A stretch of DNA of 64,000 bases from Pseudomonadales bacterium (GTDB lineage Bacteria; Pseudomonadota; Gammaproteobacteria; Pseudomonadales; Azotimanducaceae), in NCBI GenBank assembly GCA_028281005.1, contig JANQKS010000102.1, forward strand, positions 1 through 64,000, in the 5' to 3' direction. This document shows positions 1 to 8,642 of this stretch, one piece after another (within the stretch, counting starts at the first letter, position 1; each line of letters begins with the position of its first letter). The translations under genes and the position numbers were made by a program. The notes beneath the pieces were generated by a model, which ran no database searches, had not been told where the DNA came from, and saw nothing but the letters and a program-made list of their open reading frames with translations.

Positions 1-149
1 CCCCATCAAGGTGCGCCAACAACGCCCAAGGACCCCACAGACCCGCCCTGTGGGAGATCGCCAGCCCGTTGATGCCAGGCCCTGATCGAACTACAACACC
101 AACCCCGATTGCCGGGTACGTTATTTGAATCTACTAGAGCTATAACCCA
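1..149. other. left-edge stretch without a recognisable gene
   Basis: No open frame I can assign reaches into this stretch. All three forward frames close by about position 136 and their translations are not recognisable. It contains one perfect 7-base stem, CCCACAG at 34-40 and CTGTGGG at 48-54, around a 7-base loop. That could be part of a terminator for a gene off the left edge or downstream of the minus-strand hydrolase that ends at 150. There is no T-tract, so a terminator call is not justified. Confidence 0.4.
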
Positions 150-1388
150 TCAGCCCGCAATCCCATAAGTCATGGCTCTAAATTCGTGACTAAATGGATG
201 CCAAAACCCAGGCATACGTTGGGTGGAGCACATACCGGCGATACCCGCACGCGGCGCCATCCAGGTATGTGTACCAGCCATGCCGCCCCAGTGATATTCA
301 TCTTGCATACCTGGGGGATCAACGTCTTGCAGCGTTTCTTTGAGCGCAAATCCAAGCCCAAACACAGTGCCCGGCATCGCCCACATGGGAAACGCAACCT
401 GCACGCCCGGTGCCAGCTGATTGGTGCGCATGGCGGCCAAAGTCTCAGGCTGCAGCAGGCGCACGCCTTGCCACTCACCCTGGTTCACAATCATACGGAT
501 GAACGTCATGTAATCAGCGATGGTCGAGACCAAACCGCCGCCGCCGCTCAGCAGCTTTCGACGTTGGTTGTATTGCCCGCTCACCGGGTCATCCGCTTTC
601 ACCATGCCCGGTTTCATCGGGTCTAAAAGGTCCACAGGTGCGTACATGGTGATGAACCGGTCAGCCTTTTCCGGCGGCACCCAAAAATCCGTATCCACCA
701 TCCCTAAAGGACTGAAGATGCGCTGTTTCAAGAACGCATCAAAGCTCAATCCAGACAACACTTCTACCAAGCGCGCGCACACGTCCGTGGCCACTGAATA
801 GCGCCAGCTGGTGCCCGGATGGTAGGCCAGAGGCAACGATGCTGCGATGCTGCAAAACTCCTCCAGATCCATCTCAAAGTTTGCGAGCACATTTAGTCCA
901 CCGGCAACATAGGCTTGGTCTACTACGCTGTCAGGCTCAATAAATCCATAACTCAACCCAGCGCTGTGACTTAAGATGTGGCGTATGAGAATCGGGTTGT
1001 TTGCCGGCACAACGTCTTCAGCAGTGGTGGCATCCGGCTTCAAAACTTTGGCGTCACCAAACTCAGGCATGTGTTTGGCAAGTTCATCGTCAAGGGCAAA
1101 CTTGCCTTCTTCATACAACATCATCAGCGCCACACTGGTGACAATTTTGGTGTTGGAATACATGCGATAAATAGCGTCTTTGTGCAGAGGCGTTTGGCTC
1201 TCTATGTCCATATACCCAAACGTGGTGTAGTCGAGCACATCCGTGCCCTGCATGATGAGGGTGCTCACGCAGGAGAGAATGTTGTCGTCCACATAACGCT
1301 GCATGGCCGCGTGCAGCGCGGTTAAGTCGAGGTCGTGGTTGACCGTTTCGAGTGTGGCTGGGGGCAAGGTATTGATGAGGTCCTCCAA
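150..1388 (-). CDS. serine hydrolase, beta-lactamase (class C/esterase) family
   Basis: This 412-residue protein belongs to the penicillin-binding-like serine hydrolases that include class C beta-lactamases, esterase EstB and D-aminopeptidases. The acyl-enzyme motif SxxK is S78-N-T-K81, the second motif is the tyrosine motif Y197-S-V, and a late glycine-rich HTW region stands where the KTG box is expected. I see no signal peptide, so it is probably cytoplasmic and more likely an esterase or amidase than a resistance enzyme. The reading frame opens with TTG at 1388 and I see no strong ribosome-binding site, so the start is uncertain. It runs in the same direction as the M20 peptidase gene 39 bases upstream and may share its transcript. 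The substrate cannot be deduced. Confidence 0.85.
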   Translation of the reverse strand: MEDLINTLPPATLETVNHDLDLTALHAAMQRYVDDNILSCVSTLIMQGTDVLDYTTFGYMDIESQTPLHKDAIYRMYSNTKIVTSVALMMLYEEGKFALDDELAKHMPEFGDAKVLKPDATTAEDVVPANNPILIRHILSHSAGLSYGFIEPDSVVDQAYVAGGLNVLANFEMDLEEFCSIAASLPLAYHPGTSWRYSVATDVCARLVEVLSGLSFDAFLKQRIFSPLGMVDTDFWVPPEKADRFITMYAPVDLLDPMKPGMVKADDPVSGQYNQRRKLLSGGGGLVSTIADYMTFIRMIVNQGEWQGVRLLQPETLAAMRTNQLAPGVQVAFPMWAMPGTVFGLGFALKETLQDVDPPGMQDEYHWGGMAGTHTWMAPRAGIAGMCSTQRMPGFWHPFSHEFRAMTYGIAG

Positions 1389-1427
1389 ATTCCGAAAGTG
1401 TAAATTAGATAAACGTGTGCCGCTTGA

Positions 1428-2849
1428 TCAGGGGCTCACCACAAACTTTTCGAGCAAGTGGTAGTAAGTTTTCACACCGGTAACGATGTTGTCCACGGAA
1501 ACCCGCTCATCGTTACCATGCACACCGGCAAATTCGTTAACGGTAAAGGCAAACGGTGAATAGCCATAACTAGTGATGCCAAGGTCGCGAAAGAAGTGGC
1601 TATCGGTGAAGCCGCCGGACACGGTGGGTACCACCTGGGCGCCAAACACTTCTGCTGAAACATCGGCGATGACGTCGTACAACGGTGTCTCTGTTTTACT
1701 GATGGCAGGCGTAAAACCCATGATGCGTTCAATGGATATGTGGTCGTCGCTGATGATGGTGTGCAACTCTTGGATAAATTCCTCCGGATCCTGGTCGGGC
1801 AACAAACGGCAATCCAACTCGGCATGCACTTCAGCGGGGATCACGTTAATTTTGCTGCTGCCCTGCAGGCGGGTTATCGAGCAGGTATTACGCAGTAGCG
1901 CATGCGCACCGGGGTTTTTGAGTTTCAGTTCGTATAAAAATTGATCGCTCGGCTGCACATGGCCGATGTTGGCAAAACGTTGCTGATCATCGCCTCGTTG
2001 AAATGGCGCTATGCCTTCAAACATCTCTGCGACAGGTTGCAGCACACGCACCGGGAATTCGGTTTCCGCAATACGCTTCAAAGCTTTGACTAAACGGGTA
2101 ACGGAAGTTTCGACTAAGGGTGCAGAGCCATGTCCGGGTTGACCAAGCGCGGTTAAGCGTAACCACAAAGGCACCTTTTGCGTGACTTCCACCATAACTG
2201 CAATGGTGTCGCCAAACACCCGGCCCGAACCGCCTTCGTTTAAAAGATAACCCACATCCGCAAACAATTCCGCGCGGTTCTCCACCAGCCACCCGGCCCC
2301 AAAGTAGCCGCCGGCCTCCTCATCGGCGGTGGCCATCCACCACACGTCGCGGTTGCGTGGCGCACCACTGGCATGTAGTGCCAGAAAAGCTTGCAACTGC
2401 GCAATGCCCAAACCCTTGGTGTCGATGGCGCCGCGGCCGTAGATGTAACCATCCTTTATCTCTCCGGAGAGGGGTTCAAAACTCCAGTAGTTACGATTTG
2501 CCGGTACCACATCGATGTGGTGCAACAGCAACAAACCCGGCTGCTTGCGACGAGTTGTCGCAGGCAATTTGGCCCAGATGTTGCCGCGCCCGGGGGCTGA
2601 CTCTACCGTTTCATAATCTATGCCGGCGGCATCTAACAGCTGGGCTAAGTATTCGACACCCCGGCTTTCGTTGCCCGGCGGATTGATGGTATCAATCTGC
2701 AGATAGGCTGAGAGGCGTTCAACGCCTTGTTGCGCATATCGTTCCAGCTCATCGGCGGATTGGGCGACAGCAGCAACCGCAGTTGCACAACTCAGCCCAC
2801 CGGCCAGCAGCCGCAGGCAAGCCCGGGTCATGGTCTTCAGCTTAGTCAT
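1428..2849 (-). CDS. secreted M20-family metallopeptidase (ArgE/DapE/carboxypeptidase type)
   Basis: A 473-residue zinc peptidase of the M20 family. The N-terminus has basic residues followed by a hydrophobic stretch ending in AVAAVAQS near residue 31, a convincing signal peptide, so the enzyme should act in the periplasm or outside the cell. The metal and catalytic residues are visible: H111 in HxD, D143 in GRGAIDTKG, and the glutamate pair E177-E178 in ADEEAGG. The dimerisation-domain region follows, and a late histidine near the C-terminus (GVHGND) would complete the metal site. Members hydrolyse dipeptides or N-acyl amino acids; which one here is unknown. It is 91 bases from the divergent LLM oxidoreductase gene, so their promoters lie back to back. 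Confidence 0.9.
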   Translation of the reverse strand: MTKLKTMTRACLRLLAGGLSCATAVAAVAQSADELERYAQQGVERLSAYLQIDTINPPGNESRGVEYLAQLLDAAGIDYETVESAPGRGNIWAKLPATTRRKQPGLLLLHHIDVVPANRNYWSFEPLSGEIKDGYIYGRGAIDTKGLGIAQLQAFLALHASGAPRNRDVWWMATADEEAGGYFGAGWLVENRAELFADVGYLLNEGGSGRVFGDTIAVMVEVTQKVPLWLRLTALGQPGHGSAPLVETSVTRLVKALKRIAETEFPVRVLQPVAEMFEGIAPFQRGDDQQRFANIGHVQPSDQFLYELKLKNPGAHALLRNTCSITRLQGSSKINVIPAEVHAELDCRLLPDQDPEEFIQELHTIISDDHISIERIMGFTPAISKTETPLYDVIADVSAEVFGAQVVPTVSGGFTDSHFFRDLGITSYGYSPFAFTVNEFAGVHGNDERVSVDNIVTGVKTYYHLLEKFVVSP

Positions 2850-2940
2850 ATCGGGTGTTCGGTATCGTTTTATTTATGTTGCCGACCTTGCCTAACTCAT
2901 CATAATCACGCAACACTAGTTTATGTAACACAGGATACAC

Positions 2941-3987
2941 ATGCGCATATCTACCTTATTGAGCTACGCCGGCGGGTTTAAAGAAGCCGTGGCGGAAGTG
3001 GCAGAATTGGAAAAAGCCGGCTTAGACGTGGTCTGGGTACCGGAGGCCTACTCATTTGATGCACCCAGCGCCATGGGTTACATCGCCTCAAGAACTGAGC
3101 GGGTCACCATTGCTTCAGGCATCATGCCCATCTACAGCCGCACACCGTCGTTACTGGCGATGACCGCGGCGGGTATTGATTATTTATCCGACGGTCGCTG
3201 CATGCTTGGGCTGGGGGCTTCCGGACCCCAGGTGATAGAGGGCTTTCATGGGGTACCGTACGAAGCTCCGGTGGCGCGCACACGTGAAATTATCGACATC
3301 TGCCGCATGGTCTGGCGCCGCGAACGGGTCCAGCACCTGGGCAAACACTATCAAATCCCATTACCCCAAGACCAAGGCACCGGTTTGGGTAAACCGCTGA
3401 AACTCATCAATCACCCGGTGCGCGAGGAGATCCCCATCGCCGTGGCATCTCTAGGGCCGGCCAGTGTGGCCATGACCGCGGAACTTGCGGACGCCTGGCT
3501 GCCCGCGTTCTACACCGCCGAAGCCGCCCAGGACGTGTGGGGAGATGCTTTAGCCAAAGGCAACGCCAAACGCGATCCGAATCGCGCCCCGCTGGAAGTA
3601 TTTGCCGGAGGTATGGTGGCCATCGGTGAAGGCTTGGAACATTTGCGGGATTTGGCCCGTCCCGGTGCTGCGTTATACATCGGCGGGATGGGAGCACGCT
3701 CCAAGAACTTCTACAACGATATCTTCTCTAAGAGCGGCTACGCGGCGGAAGCCAAACAGATACAAGATCTGTACTTAGCGGGGGAGAAAAAAGCCGCGGA
3801 GGAGGCCATTCCCGACGAATACCTCGCCCGCAACTCACTTATTGGTCCTGACGGTTTTGTTAAGGAGCGTTTACACGCCTTGCAAGAATCAGGCGTCAGC
3901 TCGCTCAACGTGAGCTTTGCCGGAAAAACCGCCGCTGAACGCGTGGCCCAATGTGAGCGTTTGAAAAACCTGGTCGACACCATGTAA
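2941..3987 (+). CDS. LLM-class flavin/F420-dependent oxidoreductase
   Basis: A 348-residue (beta-alpha)8-barrel protein of the bacterial luciferase-like monooxygenase superfamily. The early VWVPEA segment, the IASGIMPIYSRTP strand and the LGLGASGPQVIEG loop match the branch usually annotated as F420-dependent (Rv3520c-like). Actual cofactor use (F420 or FMN) cannot be decided from sequence, and no F420 biosynthesis gene lies in this window. The ATG at 2941 follows a weak AGGA. The gene points toward tesB, with only 46 bases between the two stop codons, and that gap holds one copy of the conserved-loop hairpin (4006-4044). A second LLM protein from a different branch is encoded at 7456-8580. 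Confidence 0.85.
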   Translation: MRISTLLSYAGGFKEAVAEVAELEKAGLDVVWVPEAYSFDAPSAMGYIASRTERVTIASGIMPIYSRTPSLLAMTAAGIDYLSDGRCMLGLGASGPQVIEGFHGVPYEAPVARTREIIDICRMVWRRERVQHLGKHYQIPLPQDQGTGLGKPLKLINHPVREEIPIAVASLGPASVAMTAELADAWLPAFYTAEAAQDVWGDALAKGNAKRDPNRAPLEVFAGGMVAIGEGLEHLRDLARPGAALYIGGMGARSKNFYNDIFSKSGYAAEAKQIQDLYLAGEKKAAEEAIPDEYLARNSLIGPDGFVKERLHALQESGVSSLNVSFAGKTAAERVAQCERLKNLVDTM

Positions 3988-4005
3988 CGGCGCCAAGCGA
4001 GGCAA

Positions 4006-4044
4006 GGGTGCCTTAAGAATAAGTCTCAAAAGCTTAGCGCACTC
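4006..4044 (+). repeat. conserved-loop hairpin, copy A
   Basis: The arms GGGTGC (4006-4011) and GCACTC (4039-4044) can pair with one G-U, enclosing a 27-base loop. Bases 4010-4034 are identical, 25 of 25, to the reverse complement of 9262-9286. The core begins GCCTTAAG and ends AAAAGCT. In the sense direction of the upstream LLM gene the hairpin starts 18 bases after that gene's stop. Its right half overlaps the last codons of the convergent tesB gene. Function is unknown; a 3'-untranslated RNA structure or a recombination site are both possible. Confidence 0.75.
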
Positions 4045-4849
4045 GAACCAATCCTTCCTGCACCGTGGAGGCCACCAACTGGCCTGCCGCGGTGAAGATA
4101 CAACCGCGATTGAGACCGCGCCCGGCGGAGCTACTCGGCGCATCCAAGGCATACAGCAGCCACTCGGAGACATCCACCGGGTGGTGAAACCAGATTGCGT
4201 GGTCGAGACTGGCGGATTGCATATTATCCGGGTCGTAGTTGCCCCGGTGAGGGAGGCGCGCAGTACCGAGCAAAGCATTGTCTGATTCATAAACCAGCAG
4301 ACACGCCTGTAGCACCGGATCATCCGGCACTGGGCCGTTACTTTTGAACCACACATTCTGCTCGGGTGGTTGCGGCGTGGTCGATACCAAGCGCCGGAAG
4401 TCTTCACGCCAGCTGATAAACGGGCCGTCGAGCAAATAGTCGGGGATTTTGTCCGCGCTCGGCGGACGAGAATCCGGCATGGGAATTTGGTGTTCGCGTC
4501 CCGCTTCCGCAACTTGGAAAGAAGCATCCATGTTGAAGATGGCTTCTCCTTTCTGCAGCACGGTGATACGGCGGCTGGAGAATGAGCGGCCGTCACGCAG
4601 GCGTTCCACTTTGATCACCGCAGGCACCTTTGGGTCGCCTGGGCGTAAGAAGTATCCGTGCAGGGAATGCACGGGGCGCGGGGCGCTATTGTCCTCGACG
4701 GTGCGGGCGGCAGCCATGAGCGCCTGCGCCATGATCTGTCCACCGTATAAGCGGTGTTCGCGGTCAGCCGGGTGAAAAGCGCGAAACAGGTTTTCCTCGA
4801 TCTGTTCGAGGTCCAGCAGCTGGATCAACTCTTCGAGCGCGGTTGCCAC
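4034..4849 (-). CDS. tesB: acyl-CoA thioesterase II (TesB family), first copy
   Basis: A 271-residue double-hotdog thioesterase that releases free fatty acids from acyl-CoA in the cytoplasm. The N-terminal hotdog shows the LYGGQIMAQAL helix start and HSLHGYFLRPGDP. The C-terminal hotdog shows SLDHAIWFHHP, AGRGL and the final VQEGL, which hold the Asp, Thr/Ser and Gln positions of the TesB active site. Length is close to E. coli TesB (286). It starts with GTG at 4849, two bases after the stop of the 113-residue gene, so the two are surely co-transcribed. Its last codons lie inside repeat copy A. A second TesB homologue at 13754-14611 is clearly diverged, so this is not a recent duplication. 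Confidence 0.92.
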   Translation of the reverse strand: MATALEELIQLLDLEQIEENLFRAFHPADREHRLYGGQIMAQALMAAARTVEDNSAPRPVHSLHGYFLRPGDPKVPAVIKVERLRDGRSFSSRRITVLQKGEAIFNMDASFQVAEAGREHQIPMPDSRPPSADKIPDYLLDGPFISWREDFRRLVSTTPQPPEQNVWFKSNGPVPDDPVLQACLLVYESDNALLGTARLPHRGNYDPDNMQSASLDHAIWFHHPVDVSEWLLYALDAPSSSAGRGLNRGCIFTAAGQLVASTVQEGLVRVR

Positions 4850-4851
4850 AG

Positions 4852-5193
4852 CTAGTCCATACCGTCACAGAACTGGCCGTAAAACGGGTCATCACGCAGC
4901 TCACCGCGCCGGCCGTCGGCATTGATGCCGTCCAGGTGGTTCCACAGCAAATTGATAGAAAGATCCGTTTCCTCCGGCGGATTCGCCAAGGCGTCCAACA
5001 TGACTTCCGCGTCCGCGGCAATAATCATGTCAAAAGGTAATGTGCACAGGCAGTCCACGAGGTCGCGCACCAGATCATCCTGCGCCACACCATCCTTTTT
5101 TGCGGCTTGCGCCCATTCCCAAACGCCAAGTGCGTCTTTCTGCTCCTGCTGCCATTCGCGTAGCACCTGAGCGACTTCTTCTCGTGATATCAA
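4852..5193 (-). CDS. hypothetical protein, 113 aa, upstream partner of tesB
   Basis: I do not recognise this family. The protein is small, acidic and soluble-looking, with no signal peptide or membrane segment. The first 45 residues look like two amphipathic helices with several Trp and Gln, followed by DLVRDLVDCLCTLPFDM and an acidic second half. It begins with TTG at 5193, preceded by AGGTGA, which supports the start. The stop is two bases before the tesB start, so it is translated from the same mRNA and may be functionally tied to the thioesterase. Its promoter lies in the 128-base divergent gap shared with the fused hydrolase gene, which carries a near-perfect palindrome (5267-5283). Confidence 0.7.
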   Translation of the reverse strand: MISREEVAQVLREWQQEQKDALGVWEWAQAAKKDGVAQDDLVRDLVDCLCTLPFDMIIAADAEVMLDALANPPEETDLSINLLWNHLDGINADGRRGELRDDPFYGQFCDGMD

Positions 5194-5266
5194 CGGTTCA
5201 CCTGTAAGCTGTGGAGTTGTACCAAGCCCTATTGAGCAATTTATGGCGGCAAGCGCCCGTACACGC

Positions 5267-5283
5267 TTGTGATCGCGTCACAA
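5267..5283. promoter_or_regulatory. palindrome in divergent promoter region (possible operator)
   Basis: TTGTGA and TCACAA face each other across a 5-base centre (TCGCG), and the dyad continues imperfectly as GC...AGC. The half-sites are those of CRP/FNR-family regulators, but the spacer is 5 rather than the 6 of the CRP consensus. It sits between the tesB operon and the fused hydrolase gene, 39 bases before the ATG at 5322, a position suited to control in either direction. No regulator gene is adjacent. Confidence 0.4.
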
Positions 5284-5321
5284 AGCGGGGCTAAGTGTAG
5301 ACAAATTTGAGGGGAGAACAC

Positions 5322-7358
5322 ATGCAAGTAGAGCGTGCATGGGGGTTTGCAGCTGGACACATATGCCGGCTGTTAGTAGCGACGGGCGTGGTAGCGGCGA
5401 TGGGCGCTATGACGGGATGCGAAAACGCATCCGCACCCGCCAGCGACAGTACCAGCCCCAACACCAATACCAGCATGGAGCCCGAAGCGGTCACCGCCGG
5501 TATTAGCCAGCTGCCGCCAGGGTGGAGTTCGTTTTCTCCCGGCGGCGATACCACCTGTTCCGATGGCAGTGAATACCGCTTTTTTGTACGACCCGGCGAT
5601 CCAGACAAGCTGATGGTGTTTTTCCAAGGCGGCGGCGCCTGCTGGACCCGCGAAACCTGCGACCCGGCAGGCCGACCAACTTATACGGTCAATATCCCTG
5701 CGGATTACACACCGTTTCCATTTGGTGCGTTTAACTTCCATAACCCGGATAATCCGTTTCGCAACTACAGCGTAGTAATGGCACCGTACTGCACGGGGGA
5801 CGTCCACTTGGGTGCGGCAGACACCGCCTATCCCGGGGAAAACGAAGACCAAGCGCCGCTTATCGTTCGCCATCAGGGCCGCGCTAATGCACAAGCGGTA
5901 CTCGATTGGACCTACGCCAACGTACCCAATCCTGAACACGTGTTTGTCACCGGCTCCTCCGCAGGTGCAATTCCTTCACCGTTCTACGCCAGCTTAATCG
6001 CGGATCAATACCCCGCAGCGCGCATTGCCCATCTTGGTGACGGCGCCGGCGGCTACCGACGAATCAATACAGACACGCGACCCGACGCTTCCTGGGGGAC
6101 ATTTGATTTCATTAACCAAGAGCGTGGCTTTGCCGACCTGACACCCGACGGTTTTAACTACGAACAACTTTATATCGCCGCGGCCAAAGCCCATCCGGAG
6201 ATCATATTTGCGGAATATGATGCCGCTGAAGACGCTGTGCAGAAGCGCTTCTTAGCCATCGGTGGCGCCACGGACGTGGCGTTGATTGATTCACTAAAGG
6301 CTAACCACGCGGACATTCGCGCCGCGGCGCCAAATTTTCGCGCCTTTATCACCGGCGGTGCTTCACACACCATCCTGCGCCGACCGGAGTTTTACAGCTA
6401 TGGCGTAGACGGCACCTCGGTGCGTGATTGGGTGGCCAACCTGGCCGCCTATCAAGACGTGGATAACGTCAGCTGTACGGACTGCACCCATGACACATTC
6501 GCGGGGCCAGCCTTACCGGCGGTGATGCAGACGTTATGGAACAACTGGGAAGATCCCAAACAGCAGTACGTCGAACCTTTCCAGATTTTCGACAACGTGT
6601 ATTTTGTCGGCATCAACTGGGTGGCCGCATACGTACTGAAAACCAGTGAAGGCCTGATTCTAATCGACTCTCTGTATGGAAAGTGGACCCAACAGTTGGT
6701 GCGCAACATGACGCAACTGGGGCTTAACCCCAAAGACGTGAAGTACGTTATCACCACGCATGGCCATTTCGATCATGCCGGCGGCAACGCCTTTTTCAAA
6801 GCGTTCTCCAACGCACGCATTGTCATGACCGCAGAAGACTGGGCGTTGGCAGAGGAAAAACCCGAATTTGCGGCACTCTACATGCCGGTGATGCCACGCG
6901 ATATTGTGGCCGCAGACGGTGATGTCATCGAGTTAGGCGACACGCGCTTAGAGATGTACAAAACCCCAGGCCACACCGAAGGGGTGCTGAGCTTGCGCTA
7001 TGAGGTCCACGACGGCGACAACACCTATACGGCCATGACCTTGGGAGGAGTAGGTCTAAACTTTTCCGGAGTAGCGCGCACACAGAGTTACATCGAGAGT
7101 TACCGGCGTTTACAAAACATGCAGGACGGCATTAGCGTCAGTCTGCCGAATCACGCCGCCATGGCCAACGTGTTCGAGCGGGGTGCGGCCCTGGCCGAAC
7201 GCCAAGCCGGTGAACCACACCCGTTTGTGGATCCGGATGCCTACCGCGCCCGCCTGGCCACCTTTCTGGCCAACGCCGGCGCCAAGCTGGAAGCGGAACA
7301 AACGGGCACCGCCAAGGACCCTCTGCAAGAGTTGAACTCTGTGTTAAGCAGTAATTAG
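5322..7358 (+). CDS. lipoprotein fusing a pectin-acetylesterase-type hydrolase to a metallo-beta-lactamase-fold domain
   Basis: A 678-residue, apparently two-enzyme protein. The ATG at 5322 follows GAGGGGAG and is preferred over the TTG at 5307. A hydrophobic N-terminus ends in MTGC, a plausible lipobox, followed by an Ala/Ser/Thr/Pro linker. Residues about 50-375 resemble the pectin acetylesterase/notum family: LPPGWSSF, FFQGGGACW, the nucleophile elbow GSSAG with Ser213, and GGASHTIL supplying the likely catalytic His. Residues about 410-650 are a metallo-beta-lactamase fold with H480-G-H482-F-D484-H485, then TPGHTEG and LPNHA, consistent with a dinuclear zinc site like subclass B3 and related hydrolases. 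The frame is open throughout and both active sites look intact, so this is a true fusion. Location should be periplasmic or outer-membrane-bound. Substrates are unknown. Confidence 0.85.
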   Translation: MQVERAWGFAAGHICRLLVATGVVAAMGAMTGCENASAPASDSTSPNTNTSMEPEAVTAGISQLPPGWSSFSPGGDTTCSDGSEYRFFVRPGDPDKLMVFFQGGGACWTRETCDPAGRPTYTVNIPADYTPFPFGAFNFHNPDNPFRNYSVVMAPYCTGDVHLGAADTAYPGENEDQAPLIVRHQGRANAQAVLDWTYANVPNPEHVFVTGSSAGAIPSPFYASLIADQYPAARIAHLGDGAGGYRRINTDTRPDASWGTFDFINQERGFADLTPDGFNYEQLYIAAAKAHPEIIFAEYDAAEDAVQKRFLAIGGATDVALIDSLKANHADIRAAAPNFRAFITGGASHTILRRPEFYSYGVDGTSVRDWVANLAAYQDVDNVSCTDCTHDTFAGPALPAVMQTLWNNWEDPKQQYVEPFQIFDNVYFVGINWVAAYVLKTSEGLILIDSLYGKWTQQLVRNMTQLGLNPKDVKYVITTHGHFDHAGGNAFFKAFSNARIVMTAEDWALAEEKPEFAALYMPVMPRDIVAADGDVIELGDTRLEMYKTPGHTEGVLSLRYEVHDGDNTYTAMTLGGVGLNFSGVARTQSYIESYRRLQNMQDGISVSLPNHAAMANVFERGAALAERQAGEPHPFVDPDAYRARLATFLANAGAKLEAEQTGTAKDPLQELNSVLSSN

Positions 7359-7433
7359 GCAACGCACGGCAAACAGCAGCTTAAGCAAAACCAGGGATCA
7401 CGCAGGAAACCGAGGGATAACTGGGGAGAACTC

Positions 7434-7455
7434 AGAAGAAGGAAGGAGAAGGAAG
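7434..7455 (+). promoter_or_regulatory. purine-only leader immediately before a GTG start
   Basis: An unbroken 22-base A/G run containing several overlapping GGAAGG/AAGGAG Shine-Dalgarno-like cores ends directly at the GTG start at 7456. It is longer than a normal ribosome-binding site and resembles purine runs before two other starts in this arm (9708-9731 minus, 14618-14666 plus). Confidence 0.6.
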
Positions 7456-8580
7456 GTGAAGTTTGGGTTGTTTATGTACTGCACAGTGGGGCGCCGTGAA
7501 GAGTTGCAGGCGGGTATGGCCGGCCGCAATAACACGTTATACCAGCGTATGCTGCACGAAATTGCAGCCTATGCGCGTTTTGCGGATGACAATGGTTACC
7601 ACGCCTTTGGCCATCCGGAACACCACCTGCAAATTGAAGGCTTCGAGATTTCCAATGATCCAGTGGCCATGGCCATGTACCTTGGTACGCACACCGAGCG
7701 CCTGCGTGTGGTGACGTGCGGCTTCGTATCCACGGCCAATAATCCACTACAGACCGCAGAAAAGATCGCCACGTTAGACCACATGTTAGGCGGGCGCTTC
7801 GGCGTAGGTCTGGTACGCGGCTACCAAGCGCGTTGGGTGGAAAACTACAAGGTGCGGCCAGAACTAAACGCGGTGGGACCGTGGAATGCCAAAACTCCCG
7901 AAGACGATCTCAATCGCGCCTATTTCGGTGAGTTTGTGGAAGTGGTGGTACGCGCTTTGCGGGAGGAGACGATCAACCATCGCGGGCAATTCTGGGATTT
8001 TCCACCACAAGGATTTGTAAATCCCCACGACCACCCGGTCTATACTCAGTACGGCCAAGGGGTGGCGGAAGACATGCGGGTCGACGCCGTGGGTATCGCA
8101 CCGCGGCCGCTACAGGACCAGATCCCCCTATATGGCGGCTTCTCCCAGAGTTTGACCACAGCCAAATTTTGGGCGCGCTATAAAGGGCGCCCCATCATCC
8201 TGTCGGGCAACACCGAATTTCTGCAACTGTTGTGGAAAGAATGGACAGAAGAGGCCAAATCCCATGGCCACACGGTGAAGCCGGGAGACCAGGCTTGCTG
8301 GGGCGGCATCATGATTTGTGCAGAGACGGACGCCAAAGCCATGGCGCTGTACGAAGACATGGCCTGGTTTTGGAAAACCTGGGCCACACCTTTTGGTCAG
8401 GGTGTACCGGAGCTCCTGGTCGGCTCACCCGACACGTTAAACAAACGCATTGAGGAAATTGGTAATGCGGTGCCCATCGACGAGGCTTTTCTGCTGATTC
8501 CCCAAGGCTTGCACACCCAAGAGCAATTGTTGGATTCTTTGGATTTGTTTGCCCGCAAGGTGATGCCGAATCATGGTTAA
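7456..8580 (+). CDS. LLM-class flavin-dependent oxidoreductase (LuxA-like branch)
   Basis: A 374-residue luciferase-like flavin monooxygenase from a different branch than the protein at 2941. MKFGLFMYCT opens the barrel, HPEHHLQIEGFEISNDP marks the flavin/substrate face, and NPLQTAEKIATLDHMLGGR and GVGLVRGY are typical of FMN-dependent LLM enzymes related to alkanal monooxygenase alpha. It therefore probably uses FMNH2 from a reductase elsewhere to hydroxylate or oxidise a hydrophobic compound; the substrate is unknown. The GTG at 7456 is fixed by the purine-only leader directly upstream. The gene is 97 bases after the fused hydrolase gene, in the same direction, and a short secreted-protein gene follows after 62 bases, so the three may form one transcription unit. 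Confidence 0.88.
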   Translation: MKFGLFMYCTVGRREELQAGMAGRNNTLYQRMLHEIAAYARFADDNGYHAFGHPEHHLQIEGFEISNDPVAMAMYLGTHTERLRVVTCGFVSTANNPLQTAEKIATLDHMLGGRFGVGLVRGYQARWVENYKVRPELNAVGPWNAKTPEDDLNRAYFGEFVEVVVRALREETINHRGQFWDFPPQGFVNPHDHPVYTQYGQGVAEDMRVDAVGIAPRPLQDQIPLYGGFSQSLTTAKFWARYKGRPIILSGNTEFLQLLWKEWTEEAKSHGHTVKPGDQACWGGIMICAETDAKAMALYEDMAWFWKTWATPFGQGVPELLVGSPDTLNKRIEEIGNAVPIDEAFLLIPQGLHTQEQLLDSLDLFARKVMPNHG

Positions 8581-8642
8581 GCACACATCCACACGCTTAC
8601 CTGGGGTGGAACTTTCAACCAGCGCAAAACTCAAAACTTAAT

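Noticed and set aside
3889-4596. 235-codon minus-strand frame overlapping both the LLM gene and tesB
   Set aside because: It is out of frame with tesB, which has clear active-site motifs, and also runs into the LLM gene.
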